Shown one piece after another: positions 8,686 to 17,368 of a stretch of 64,000 nt of DNA (position 1 is the stretch's first letter; every line of letters begins with the position of its first letter). Location: positions 186,001 to 250,000 of the forward strand of contig NZ_PCPS01000003.1 of the NCBI RefSeq assembly GCF_002975405.1, given 5' to 3'. The notes beneath the pieces are model-generated. The model did no database searches, was not told the DNA's origin, and was given only the letters and a program-made list of their open reading frames with translations. This stretch comes from Arthrobacter sp. MYb229. GTDB taxonomy: Bacteria; Actinomycetota; Actinomycetes; Actinomycetales; Micrococcaceae. The position numbers were made by a program, and so were the translations under genes.

Positions 8686-10293
8686 TTAGCGCGCCGGTTC
8701 CAAGGTCTTGGCGTAGACGGTCTCGCCGAGGCCATTGCGCAGCGAAACGGTGAATCGCTCGGACTCGTCGAGGTCGACATGGCCGAAGAACTGGCCCTTG
8801 CCGTCGCGCGGCGACTGGTTGGTGGTTCCGGCGAGCGCGAATTCCACCTTGGGTCCGAAGGTCCCGTCCATCTTGTTCGGACCGAAGGATCCTGCATTGA
8901 CCGGACCGGCCACAAATTCCCAGAACTCGTTGAAGTCGCCGAAGGCGGCGCGCTCCGGGGAATAGTGGTGGGCCGCGCAATAGTGCACGTCCGCGGTCAA
9001 GAAGACCACGTTTTTCACGCCGCGGTCCTTGATCGCTTTGAGCAGCCTGGCGAGCTCCAGCTCGCGGCCCAGCGGTTCGCCGTGCTCGGCGTTGGCGATC
9101 GATTCCTGGGCCTTGCCGTCCGGAACGATGACGCCCAGCGGCAGGTCGTTGAGGATCACCTTCCAGGTGGCCTTCGACTTCTGCAGGCCCTCAACGAGCC
9201 AGTTCAGCTGTTCCTCGCCGAGGGTCGTGGTCTCTTCGGCTTCCAGTCCGGCGGTATTCTCCGACTTGTGGCTGCGCATGTCCAGGGCGAAGAGGTCCAA
9301 GGCCGGTCCGCGGGAGATCTTGCGGTAGATCCGGGCAGGCTCAAACCCGGTGCCCCCGCGCATGGCACGCGGATCGGCGATGGGCTGGTATTCCTGCCAG
9401 GCGCGGCGACCGCGGGCAGCGAGGGTATTGACATCCCGCACGGTGTATCGCTCGTCTTCGATTGTCTCCCCGGCCCACCAGTTGTTGTGGGTCTCATGGT
9501 CATCCCACTGCGCGATGACCGGAACCTCGGAGTACATCGCGCGCACATTTGCATCCATGTGGTTATAGCGGTGCCGGCCACGGAATTCCGCCAGGGTTTC
9601 GGCGACCTTCGAGACCTCCTCGGTGACCAGGTTGCGCCAGATTTGGCCATCTGGCTCCATAACTTCGGCGGCGATCGGGCCATCGGCGTAGATGGTGTCG
9701 CCGCTGTGCACGAAAAAGTCAGGCTTGGTCGCGTGCATGGCCGCGTAGGCCCGCATGCCGCCGATTTCCTCGTTGATGCCCCAGCCTTGGCCTGCCGTAT
9801 CGCCAGACCAGACGAAGCTTTGCGCCATCGATGCGCTGTGGTTCCGGCGGCCGGTGAGCGAAGGCGCGGTGAGGAAGGAACCGGTGTTGGTTTCTCCCAG
9901 GGTCCCGTTCTCGTCCTCGAAACCGATGGTCACCGCGAATCGGGTGCCCGCCGGCAGGTTGGATGCGGAAATCTTGGCGGTGAAGTCGGTGTTGGAGTTC
10001 GCCTGCGCACCGCGCAGGGTTCGTTCGAATGATCCGCGGCCGCGAATAATCGCTCCCGCCTCGTCGATGGCACGCAGTTGCGCCCGTAGCCGGCCTTCAC
10101 CGGTGGCGCGTGCCCAAAGCACCGCGTTGTTGGTGGAGACATCTCCCATCGAGAAGCCATTGGTGAGGCCTAGCCGCGAACGGACCAGGCGCGGACTATT
10201 TGCGGCCAGTGCCGAACCGGCCGGGGAAATAAGCGTCAGAGCACCGGCGCCCAAGGCGCCAGTGAGCAGATTGCGCCGTGAAATTTGTGTCAT
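8686..10293 (-). CDS. phoD: Alkaline phosphatase D / phosphodiesterase, Tat-exported
   Basis: This is a secreted PhoD-type phosphodiesterase that releases phosphate from organic esters outside the membrane. The 535-residue product begins with a twin-arginine signal (SRRNLLTGALGAGAL, cleaved near the ALAANS site), then a PhoD N-terminal beta domain (about 45-140) and the metallophosphatase domain with the metal-binding HSGDTIYADG, WDDHE and TADVHYCAAHH motifs. The first ATG of the frame (10326) would bury the Tat signal behind eleven residues, so ATG 10293 is preferred; it lacks a strong Shine-Dalgarno. It runs divergently from the ferritin-like gene. No Pho-box was identified. Confidence 0.9.
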   Translation of the reverse strand: MTQISRRNLLTGALGAGALTLISPAGSALAANSPRLVRSRLGLTNGFSMGDVSTNNAVLWARATGEGRLRAQLRAIDEAGAIIRGRGSFERTLRGAQANSNTDFTAKISASNLPAGTRFAVTIGFEDENGTLGETNTGSFLTAPSLTGRRNHSASMAQSFVWSGDTAGQGWGINEEIGGMRAYAAMHATKPDFFVHSGDTIYADGPIAAEVMEPDGQIWRNLVTEEVSKVAETLAEFRGRHRYNHMDANVRAMYSEVPVIAQWDDHETHNNWWAGETIEDERYTVRDVNTLAARGRRAWQEYQPIADPRAMRGGTGFEPARIYRKISRGPALDLFALDMRSHKSENTAGLEAEETTTLGEEQLNWLVEGLQKSKATWKVILNDLPLGVIVPDGKAQESIANAEHGEPLGRELELARLLKAIKDRGVKNVVFLTADVHYCAAHHYSPERAAFGDFNEFWEFVAGPVNAGSFGPNKMDGTFGPKVEFALAGTTNQSPRDGKGQFFGHVDLDESERFTVSLRNGLGETVYAKTLEPAR

Positions 10294-10419
10294 GATCACC
10301 AGTATTTCGCGGCGAGTTAGCCGCATGGTGTCAGCTGCGTGAACAGCTCACGAAACACGGTACTGATGTTTAATGTTTCAACGGCTCGTGCTGACCCATC
10401 CCACGGCTACCGTGGAGCT

Positions 10420-11175
10420 ATGCAATTCACATCATGGTTGGCATATTTTGAAGCAAACTCGAGGCTGCATGACACGATGAACGCGCACCTGAACTGGAGC
10501 GGTGTTCCGGCGCTAACGGAGAATGCACGACGCGGATTCATCCGCTCTTTCCAGCGTCTTGAGCTTGGCGAAAGCGGCGAAGGCAGGCACTTGCTAGGTT
10601 TGGCGGAGCGGGCCGGCGACTCGACCTACGTACGAGCACTTGAGCTCCTGGTGCGCGAAGAACAGCAGCATTCTCGGTTGTTCGGACAAGCGCTGGATTA
10701 CCTGGATGCCCCACGCTTGGAATCGCACTGGTCGGATAAGGCCTTCACCCTGCTGCGGCGAATGTTGGGGTTGCGTACCGAGCTCGGGCTGTTCCTCATT
10801 GCTGAAAGCGTCGCCATGGGATATTTCGAGGCCCTAGCAAGCCATGCACCGGATGCGACACTGCGCGGGCTGGGAAGAAGAATCGCCTCAGACGAACGAA
10901 ACCACCTTCGTTTCCAGATCGACCGTCTGCGTCAGGGGTTTGAGTTTACGCCCAAGCCGCTGAAACATGTCGTACGTGGAATCTGGTCGGTGGTGGCGGC
11001 AGGCGCGGCAGTTGTTGTCTGCTTCGACCACGCTCAGGCCCTACGGGCATGCAGCCTGAATCCCGCGCATTATTGGTTCCGAGCCATGCGCAGATTCAAT
11101 GAGGTGGCTCGGCAGGTATTTTCCGGAACAGCTCCCACCGCCCTGGGTCCCCTGCCGCCAACGAACATTGCATGA
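10420..11175 (+). CDS. Ferritin-like diiron protein, 251 aa
   Basis: The protein is helical and carries two E/D-E-x-x-H clusters, REEQQHSRLF and SDERNHLRFQ, plus a central E (LFLIAESVAMGYFEAL). This is the ligand pattern of the ferritin-like diiron superfamily, so an oxidase or oxygenase role is possible; substrate unknown. The C-terminal third contains a hydrophobic stretch (WSVVAAGAAVVVCFDHA) that may touch the membrane. ATG 10420 is chosen over 10339 because a TANNNT box (TACCGT) ends six bases before it, suggesting a leaderless message; the GGAG two bases away is too close for a normal Shine-Dalgarno. No functional partner is adjacent. Confidence 0.75.
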   Translation: MQFTSWLAYFEANSRLHDTMNAHLNWSGVPALTENARRGFIRSFQRLELGESGEGRHLLGLAERAGDSTYVRALELLVREEQQHSRLFGQALDYLDAPRLESHWSDKAFTLLRRMLGLRTELGLFLIAESVAMGYFEALASHAPDATLRGLGRRIASDERNHLRFQIDRLRQGFEFTPKPLKHVVRGIWSVVAAGAAVVVCFDHAQALRACSLNPAHYWFRAMRRFNEVARQVFSGTAPTALGPLPPTNIA

Positions 11176-11278
11176 CTTTTGCTGCATATCTCGTCCAAGC
11201 GGACGTATCACAAAGGCGAAGGTTTCTGGCCCCGCTCCACTAGTTTCGCCTCAACCTTGCCAACAGCTTGCGCGCAGT

Positions 11279-11491
11279 TCAGGTCTCTCGTGATTCCACG
11301 CGAGATTTCTCGACCGCCAGGCATACGAGGGTGACGGTGTGGCCTCCTACGGAGAGGAGAATCAGGTACAAGCCCCACGGGTCAGGAATTCGCTGGTTCC
11401 AAGCGAGGGACATCGATACGAATATGGCGATGAAGAATCCGGTCGAATATTTGCTCAGTAGAGTGTTCCCGCGCCCGTCTGGATGTTCCAT
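11279..11491 (-). CDS. Possible small membrane protein, 70 aa
   Basis: The frame encodes two hydrophobic segments (FFIAIFVSMSLAW and GLYLILLSVGGHTVTLVCLAV) separated by a short polar turn, as in a two-pass membrane protein. The frame is also open further upstream (to 11602), but the part before the internal ATG 11491 is basic and not membrane-like. No strong Shine-Dalgarno is visible and no family is recognised. The 11176-11703 interval otherwise holds nothing I can support. Confidence 0.35.
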   Translation of the reverse strand: MEHPDGRGNTLLSKYSTGFFIAIFVSMSLAWNQRIPDPWGLYLILLSVGGHTVTLVCLAVEKSRVESRET

Positions 11492-11703
11492 AGAAAGAGA
11501 CGCTACCCCAATGTGGCCGCTTGCAACAAGAAACTTGAGCCAGGGACGAGTCCAACGCTGGACTGTCCTACTTAAGGTTGAGGATTGAACTCGATAATTC
11601 ATCCGATATGCGCTGTCTTGACCTAACAGAAATAGATATGCTGAGATTTGAACGCGCAGTTCTCTTAAGATTGCTGGACAAAACCTGGCTGGAGGTAGCT
11701 ACG

Positions 11704-12057
11704 ATGCATTCAAACGAACCGTTGGGGATGCCAATGGGTCTCAAGGTCTTCGTGGCAGCGTGCTTTAGCGTGGGATCTATATTCACCGGCGCTCACGGAC
11801 TGTTCGTGGTTTCTTTGCTCGCCGCATTCGGGGCCACCATCACCGGAATTACGGCCGTTGCGAATGCTGGTAAAGCTGCCCCGAACTCGGCAATGCTAGG
11901 AATTGCGGCTGGTACGTTGTCCATGCTCGCAACGGCCTTCGCATTGACGGCGCCGATAACAATTCCGTTTGGAATCGTGGCGCTCTTAGCCGCTATCCCG
12001 GCTGTCATCTGGTTTGCTTTTTGGGTGAGGAACCGAGAATTCATCCAGCGCTCGTAA
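11704..12057 (+). CDS. Small integral membrane protein, 117 aa
   Basis: No family is recognised. About four hydrophobic segments cover nearly the whole protein, with an alanine/glycine-rich core and a short basic tail (VRNREFIQRS). ATG 11704 is supported by a strong GGAGG (11691-11695) eight bases upstream; the longer frame from 11578 adds a charged, unrelated extension. It converges on the response-regulator gene, 15 bp from its stop, without an obvious terminator between them. Confidence 0.65.
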   Translation: MHSNEPLGMPMGLKVFVAACFSVGSIFTGAHGLFVVSLLAAFGATITGITAVANAGKAAPNSAMLGIAAGTLSMLATAFALTAPITIPFGIVALLAAIPAVIWFAFWVRNREFIQRS

Positions 12058-12072
12058 TAGTTTCGTCCGCGA

Positions 12073-12744
12073 TTACCTCGCCAGGTAGCGGTGCTCGGGA
12101 CGTCCCCTGGTCCCATAACCCAACTGCAGGTCGAGCATCTCGCTGGCGACCAACGACGCGAGGTAGCGTTGGGCAGTCGCCCGTGCGACGCCCACGGCTT
12201 CGGCGACCTCGGCCACGCTCAGCGGTTCGCTGGATGCTTTGACGCACGCCATGACCGCCTGCTCGGTAGGTGCAGCATTAGCGGCAGCTGGCGCATCTTC
12301 GATCCCTTGCAGGGTCCGGTACAACCGATCCACGCCTTGCTGGTCAAGGTCGGTAGCGGCCGCCAGCTGCCGGCGGTACCGAGCCCACCCCTTGAGTTTT
12401 GCCGCGAGCGTCTTGGCTCCGAAGGGCTTGATGATGAAAGCCAGGGCGCCTGCTTGAAGAGCCGCCGCAACATTGGCCGGTTCGGTGGCGGCAGAAATCA
12501 TGATCGAGTCGATTTCGATTTCACGCAGCAGTTCGATGCCGCTGACATGCGGCAGGTAGAGGTCCAACAGCAGCAGATCTGGTTGCAGTGACGCGACAAG
12601 CTTGGGCACGGTGCGGGGGTCTTGCACCGGTTCCAGGGCTTGGAACCCGGGGATCTCATTGACCATGTCGGCGTGCAATTGCCCGACGCGAAAGTCATCG
12701 TCAACGATCAATACCCGGTAGTCCCCCACGGCATTCTGTGTCAT
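12073..12744 (-). CDS. citB: Response regulator, CitB/DctR family
   Basis: This is the DNA-binding partner of the upstream sensor. The 223-residue protein has an N-terminal receiver domain (acidic pocket D15-D17, phospho-acceptor D61 in LLLDLYLP, conserved K in FIIKPF) and a C-terminal helix-turn-helix (about 160-215, SVAEVAEAVGVARATAQRYL) typical of regulators paired with CitA/DcuS sensors. A start at 12762 would overlap the kinase stop as ATGA, but AGGGAG sits five bases before ATG 12744, so the latter is chosen. Its likely target is the divergent citM promoter (14424-14592). Confidence 0.88.
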   Translation of the reverse strand: MTQNAVGDYRVLIVDDDFRVGQLHADMVNEIPGFQALEPVQDPRTVPKLVASLQPDLLLLDLYLPHVSGIELLREIEIDSIMISAATEPANVAAALQAGALAFIIKPFGAKTLAAKLKGWARYRRQLAAATDLDQQGVDRLYRTLQGIEDAPAAANAAPTEQAVMACVKASSEPLSVAEVAEAVGVARATAQRYLASLVASEMLDLQLGYGTRGRPEHRYLAR

Positions 12745-12758
12745 TTTCGCTCCCTTAT

Positions 12759-14423
12759 TCATGAGAAGTTCTTCGGTTCACTCAGTACCGCTGGAAGCCG
12801 GGCCGCGATCACGGCCCCGCCCTGTTCCCCGCCGGCGTCGGCAATCCACACATCACCGCTGCGCGAACGGGCCAACCGGCGAATCAGCGGCAGCCCCACG
12901 CCGGAGCCGTGCCCCTCACCGAGCGAGGACCCGGTGCTCACCCCCGGGGCGAAGATATCTTCCTCGGTGCTGATCCCCGGCCCCGAATCGGCGACCGCAA
13001 GGTGCAAGGTGCTCCCCTCGGAGAGCAGATCCACCTCAACCCACGGATCCTTGCTTCCGCACAGGCTCGCGGTGAAGGCGTTGTCCAACAGGTTCCCCAG
13101 CACCGCGGTGACGTCCTGGGCGTCGCTGGCCGAGGCGATCTGTTCGAAGAGCATGGATTGCGGCGAGACCCGCAGTTCGATGCCCAGCTCGTGGGCGCGC
13201 ACCCCCTTGGCCGAAAGGAATGCGGAAAGGTAAGCGTCTTTGACCAGTTCCAGGCCGCCGACCGGTGCAATCACCGGGCCGGCGTCCATCACTTCGCGCA
13301 GGTACTCCTCGGCCTGATCGGTTTTGCCCAAGGTAATCAGTCCGAGGACCGCGTGCATCCGGTTGGCGAACTCGTGGCGCTGGGCGCGCAGCGCGTCGGC
13401 CATATCCTGCACGGCATCCAGTTTGGTGCCGAGTGCTTCGACGGTGCTGACGTCGTGGAGCAAGACAACCTGGCCAAGATCCACCCCGTCACGCACCACA
13501 TCCGAGACGCGGGCGACGATCGCATTCGAGTTGGCTTCCAGCCTGATGGGAGCCGGCTCATGGTCTTTGATTGCCTTCACCAAACGCGGGTCGAGATCGG
13601 CCGACTCATAGTGCCGGCCGATGATGTCCGCCAGCTCGGTGCGGTGCGGCAGTCCGAGCAATTGGCGTGCGGCCTTATTGCGCACGGTCACCGTGCCGTC
13701 CGGCCCAAGTCCGATCACGCCCTCGCTCACCCCGTACAGCACCGCCTGCTGATCACGCACCAGTTGAGCGATTTCCGCCGGCTCCAACCCCAGGGTCTGG
13801 CGCTTGAGCGTGCGCACGGTGAAGCGTCCGGCCAGCGTCGCCAGCAGCGCGGCAAGCACCGCGAACAGCACGATCCAGCCGAAGGAGGCAACCAGTGCAC
13901 CGGTCAGCGACTCGGTGGCCACACCCACCGACACCTCGCCGATAACCCGTCCGTCGACGGACCGGATGGGCACCTTGGCGCGCACCGATTCCCCGAGAGT
14001 GCCATGCTCGCGGGCAATGTCTTCCACTCCGCTTAACGCCACCGGGTCGGTGGAGACCAGCTTTCCCAGCTCGTCCGGGTTCGGGTGGCTCAGTCGCAGG
14101 CCGCGGTCCTCGGTGATCACCACAAAGGTCGCCTGGCTTCCTTCGCGCACGGCCTCAGCCAGTTCTTGCAGCTTTCCGCTGCGCAGCTCTTCGAGGTCCA
14201 GCTCATCGCGCTGCGCGTAGTCCGTCACCTCGCGCACCACCTCCGGCAAGGCGGCGACCGAACGCGCAATCCCCAGAGAGGTGTCTTCGCCCTGGTCGAA
14301 GACCCTGTTGTAGCTCACCAGCAGGGTCGCGGTAGTCACCAGCGCGAAAAGTACGCCGAGCACCACGAACTGCGGACGCATGATGCGCGAGGCAAAGTGC
14401 AAGGTGGCTGTGGAATGCGGCAT
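12759..14423 (-). CDS. citA: Sensor histidine kinase, CitA/DcuS family
   Basis: A membrane sensor for citrate or a related carboxylate. The 554-residue protein has TM1 (VVLGVLFALVTTATLLV), an extracytoplasmic PAS/Cache domain (about 45-175), TM2 (WIVLFAVLAALLATLA), a cytoplasmic PAS domain, a Spo0B-type dimerisation helix with the phospho-acceptor His (RAQRHEFANRMH), and a GHKL ATPase (NLLDNAFTAS, DSGPGIS, GHGSGVGLPL). ATG 14423 is chosen because TATGCT ends six bases ahead of it; the longer frame to 14573 would run through the intergenic promoter region. It is transcribed with the response regulator and divergently from citM. Confidence 0.9.
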   Translation of the reverse strand: MPHSTATLHFASRIMRPQFVVLGVLFALVTTATLLVSYNRVFDQGEDTSLGIARSVAALPEVVREVTDYAQRDELDLEELRSGKLQELAEAVREGSQATFVVITEDRGLRLSHPNPDELGKLVSTDPVALSGVEDIAREHGTLGESVRAKVPIRSVDGRVIGEVSVGVATESLTGALVASFGWIVLFAVLAALLATLAGRFTVRTLKRQTLGLEPAEIAQLVRDQQAVLYGVSEGVIGLGPDGTVTVRNKAARQLLGLPHRTELADIIGRHYESADLDPRLVKAIKDHEPAPIRLEANSNAIVARVSDVVRDGVDLGQVVLLHDVSTVEALGTKLDAVQDMADALRAQRHEFANRMHAVLGLITLGKTDQAEEYLREVMDAGPVIAPVGGLELVKDAYLSAFLSAKGVRAHELGIELRVSPQSMLFEQIASASDAQDVTAVLGNLLDNAFTASLCGSKDPWVEVDLLSEGSTLHLAVADSGPGISTEEDIFAPGVSTGSSLGEGHGSGVGLPLIRRLARSRSGDVWIADAGGEQGGAVIAARLPAVLSEPKNFS

Positions 14424-14429
14424 CTGTCC

Positions 14430-14435
14430 AGCATA
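14430..14435 (-). promoter_or_regulatory. -10 box of a leaderless citA transcript
   Basis: On the minus strand TATGCT is followed by GGACAG and then the citA ATG. The six-base gap is the leaderless arrangement also seen at 6588-6593. Confidence 0.5.
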
Positions 14436-14592
14436 AACCGTCCGTGATTTTAATGAGCAAAAAGATTGCAAAAACCTAAAGGGATCAGAAAACGAACAAC
14501 CCCGGATACGTGAGCGCCGCCACGTAACTTGGATAAGTGCCCGCACCCCTGCTGGCATCATCACTTGCCACACACTTCAGGAGGTCCGCGCA

Positions 14593-16008
14593 ATGCTAGT
14601 TGCTCTCGGATTCCTCATGATCATCACCTTCATGGCGCTGATCATGACCAAAAAAATGACGCCGCTCTTGGCGCTCATCCTCGTTCCCACCATCTTCGGC
14701 CTGTTCACCGGCGCCGGCTTTGGCCTCGGCGACATGATCATGGACGCGATCAAGTCGATGTCGGGCACCGCCGCCCTGCTCATGTTCGCCATCATGTACT
14801 TCGGCATCATGATCGACGTGGGCCTGTTCGACCGGCTGGTTTCGGGAATCCAGAAACTCGTGGGCAACGACCCGGCGAAGGTCGTCATCGGCACCGCGCT
14901 GCTGACCGCCATCATCTCGCTGGATGGCGACGGCTCCACCACCTTCATCGTGGTCACCGCCGCCCTGCTGCCCATCTACCAGCGACTGGGCATGAGCCCG
15001 GTCGTCTTGACCTGTGTGGCCGGCCTGACCAACGGCACGCTGAACATCGTGCCCTGGGGCGGTCCAACCGCTCGCGCCGCGGCAGCCTTGGGCGTGGACG
15101 CGGCAGACATCTTCGTGCCGATGCTCCCATCGCTGGGCGTCGCACTGATCGTGATTGCCATCTTCGCCTGGCAGCTTGGGCTCTCCGAGCGCCGCCGGCT
15201 GCAGAAGGATCGCCCCGAGCTGTGGGGCACCGGATTCGGCGGCGGAAACCTGGGCGGCGGCAAGCCCAAGGACGGAACCTCGCCTTCGGGCTCCTCGGTG
15301 GCAGTCCTTGAATCCGTAGCCCGCAAGGGGGATGGTTCGGAGGCCGCGACCATGGACGGCACCGTGCTCGATCCGGACCGCGAGACCCTGCGCCCGAAGA
15401 TGTTCTACTTCAACCTGGCGCTCACCGTGGCCATCATGGTGCTGCTCATCGTCGACGTGCTGCCGCTGGCCTACCTGTTCATGGTCGGCACCGCCATCGC
15501 GCTGGTGGCCAACTTCCCGAAGGTCAGCGACCAGGTGAAGATGATCGCCGCGCACTCCAGCGAAATCATCGCGGTGGTCTCCATGGTGCTCGGCGCGGCG
15601 GTGCTTACCGGCGTGCTCTCTGGAACCGGCATGGTCGACGCGATGAGCCTCTGGCTGGTCAACATCATCCCGGACTCCCTGGGCCAGTACATGGCGGTCA
15701 TCACCGGCTTGATTTCGATTCCGGCCACCTTCCTGATGAGCAACGACGCCTTCTACTTCGGCATTCTTCCGGTCCTCACCGAGGCCGGCGCGCACTTCGG
15801 CGTTCCCGCGGTGGATATGGCTCGCGCCTCCATCACCGGACAGCCGGTGCACATGCAATCTCCGCTCGTCCCGGCAATCCTCTTGCTGGTCTCGCTCTCT
15901 CGTGTGGATCTGGGCGATCACCACAAGAAGGTGCTGTGGCGTGCGGCAGTGGTCAGCCTGGTCATGCTCGCTTCGGGCGTGCTCTTCGGCGCAATCCACA
16001 TGGGCTAA
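14593..16008 (+). CDS. citM: Citrate-metal/proton symporter, CitMHS family
   Basis: This inner-membrane importer takes up citrate, usually as a metal-citrate complex with protons. The 471-residue product has about 12 hydrophobic segments in two halves joined by a long polar cytoplasmic loop (about 200-270), and the family motifs DGDGSTTFIVV and GLTNGTLNIVPWGGPTARAA in the first half. Start ATG 14593 has a perfect AGGAGG (14579-14584). The divergent citAB two-component genes are its probable activators, the same arrangement as in other citrate-using actinobacteria. The transported metal cannot be told. Confidence 0.92.
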   Translation: MLVALGFLMIITFMALIMTKKMTPLLALILVPTIFGLFTGAGFGLGDMIMDAIKSMSGTAALLMFAIMYFGIMIDVGLFDRLVSGIQKLVGNDPAKVVIGTALLTAIISLDGDGSTTFIVVTAALLPIYQRLGMSPVVLTCVAGLTNGTLNIVPWGGPTARAAAALGVDAADIFVPMLPSLGVALIVIAIFAWQLGLSERRRLQKDRPELWGTGFGGGNLGGGKPKDGTSPSGSSVAVLESVARKGDGSEAATMDGTVLDPDRETLRPKMFYFNLALTVAIMVLLIVDVLPLAYLFMVGTAIALVANFPKVSDQVKMIAAHSSEIIAVVSMVLGAAVLTGVLSGTGMVDAMSLWLVNIIPDSLGQYMAVITGLISIPATFLMSNDAFYFGILPVLTEAGAHFGVPAVDMARASITGQPVHMQSPLVPAILLLVSLSRVDLGDHHKKVLWRAAVVSLVMLASGVLFGAIHMG

Positions 16009-16266
16009 ACCCCCAGGACCTATTGGTCCGTCGTCAGCCAAGCTCCGCGAGACTCGGTATTTTTACCGAGTACCGCGGAACTTGGTGTTTAAGGAGCGGG
16101 AGGGAATCCGAGCCGCACACTTTCGGTTCTAGAGCCGAGTCCATGTTCTTGGGCCTCCCTGTCCTTCCTCTCGGGAAAATACGTGGAGATGTTCTTGAGC
16201 CAACCGGACATTGGACGAACTGTAGTTGTGGTTTATCGGTTCACCCAACCTTGAACCAATCAACGC
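16009..16266. other. Intergenic region between citM and the MFS remnant
   Basis: No intact gene. It holds a weak AGGACC/GGTCC hairpin just after citM and the 20-bp palindrome described at 16052-16071. AAGGAG at about 16092-16097 could be a former Shine-Dalgarno, but no recognisable start of the MFS protein follows it. Confidence 0.5.
16052..16071. promoter_or_regulatory. 20-bp palindrome, possible TetR-type operator
   Basis: ACTCGGTA-TTTT-TACCGAGT is a perfect 8-bp inverted repeat; outside it TCCGCG and CGCGGA extend the symmetry (16044-16079). Size and spacing suit a TetR-type dimer site. It precedes the broken MFS gene, so it is plausibly the leftover operator of that exporter. Confidence 0.4.
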
Positions 16267-17010
16267 TTGGGAAGACCGCTACAAATCCCGTGTGTTCATC
16301 CGGTCATCCTCGTCCTGCCCATCGCCGTGATCGCTCTCATACTGGGAGCCGTCAAGCGCAAGAACATCACGACACCGGAACACACGACTCACGACGTATT
16401 CTCGCTCGTTCTATCCGTGCTTGGCATCGGCTTGGCCCTCCCCCTCGCACCTACCAAGGCGTTGAGAATGGGCACATTGACTACCGGACTCTTCCTTGTC
16501 CCGGGAGGCGTCCTGATCGCGCTGGTCTCCGCAGCGGGCTGCCGGATCTACGACCATTTCGGCCCACGGCCATTGGTCGTCCCCGTCGGAATTATCTGGG
16601 CGGCGAGCATCTGGTTCCTCAGCACACTCGATGAGAGCAACAGCGGCTGGTTGTACCTCGCCGCCTATCTTGTCCTCTCTGCATCCCAGGCGATGATGTG
16701 GGCACCGATAACCACCTTGGCCCTATCGTCCCTGCGCCCCGAGCTCTACCCGTACGGGAGCGCTGCATTCACTACCGCGCAGCTACTCGCCGGTGCCGCC
16801 GGCGGCGCGGTCCTCGTTGCCATGTACACGATCGGAGCAAACGCAGCACAGACCGGAGCCCTGACCGTTTCGCAAACCGTCGCCGTAGGACAAACGGCGT
16901 TCACCACGGCCGGTGTCATTGCGATGTTGGCCGTCAAAGGCACCTTCTTCCTCGGAAAGCGCCGCCAACCGGCCCCACTAACCGGTTCCACACCCAACAA
17001 ACAACCGTAA
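16267..17010 (+). pseudogene. MFS exporter remnant (N-terminal part and middle missing)
   Basis: The frame encodes pieces of a DHA2-type exporter. Residues about 12-60 match the TM5-TM6 area, then the sequence jumps at about residue 65 straight to the TM9-TM10 area (TTGLFLVPGGVLIALVSAAGCRIYDHFGPRPLVVP), and runs on to a normal C-terminus. The first four or so TMs and several middle ones are absent, about 250 residues short of a working protein. No Shine-Dalgarno fits the first ATG. I call it a deletion derivative; a functional short transporter is unlikely. It opens the accessory island. Confidence 0.75.
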
Positions 17011-17063
17011 CGTCGACTATCCACGAGTACGTCGGGATCAATCCCTCGACCTAGCAGTAGCAC

Positions 17064-17139
17064 CAGCTGGCCGCGCCGCGCACAACTACAAGGCCAGCTG
17101 TTGTCGCGTGCCCATTGCGCGACGAAGACCAGCTGGCAG
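17064..17139. repeat. Nested inverted repeats between MFS remnant and small ORF
   Basis: CAGCTGGCC (17064-17072) pairs with GGCCAGCTG (17092-17100); GTCGCG/CGCGAC form a second hairpin just after it, and a third CCAGCTGG copy lies near 17130. The structure could terminate transcription or be debris of a mobile element. No T-run follows. Confidence 0.4.
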
Positions 17140-17163
17140 GCCATTGTCGGTTGGACGAGGAAA

Positions 17164-17358
17164 ATGACAGAATTCGCTGTTTTAGGATCTGCCTATGACT
17201 TTGCCTTGAGCCGTCTAACAAGCCGATCAGTCTATAGTTGCGATGTGGGAGATCAGGCGGTGGACGTCGAGCGAACTCTCACGGTTGCGCTGAAGAAGGG
17301 CTGGACACAAGCGGAGCTGAACAGGATTGGAACGCCCACCTCTGAACAAAACACCTAG
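17164..17358 (+). CDS. Small hypothetical protein, 64 aa
   Basis: No family recognised. It is a soluble, mixed-charge protein with a C-terminal helix (VERTLTVALKKGWTQAELNRI). GAGG lies four bases before ATG 17164. It ends 10 bp ahead of the lipoprotein start, so the two look like one transcript, which is the main argument that it is or was a gene. Confidence 0.4.
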   Translation: MTEFAVLGSAYDFALSRLTSRSVYSCDVGDQAVDVERTLTVALKKGWTQAELNRIGTPTSEQNT

Positions 17359-17368
17359 GAACATCTCC

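Noticed and set aside
8779-10032. 417-codon plus-strand frame opposite phoD
   Set aside because: It is the antisense shadow of a gene with clear catalytic motifs; the translated sequence is compositionally odd and matches no family.
12744-12762. Response-regulator start at 12762 overlapping the kinase stop
   Set aside because: The ATGA overlap is attractive, but the clear AGGGAG site is placed for ATG 12744.
14596-16041. 481-codon minus-strand frame opposite citM
   Set aside because: Shadow of citM, with a histidine-rich composition produced by reading hydrophobic codons backwards.
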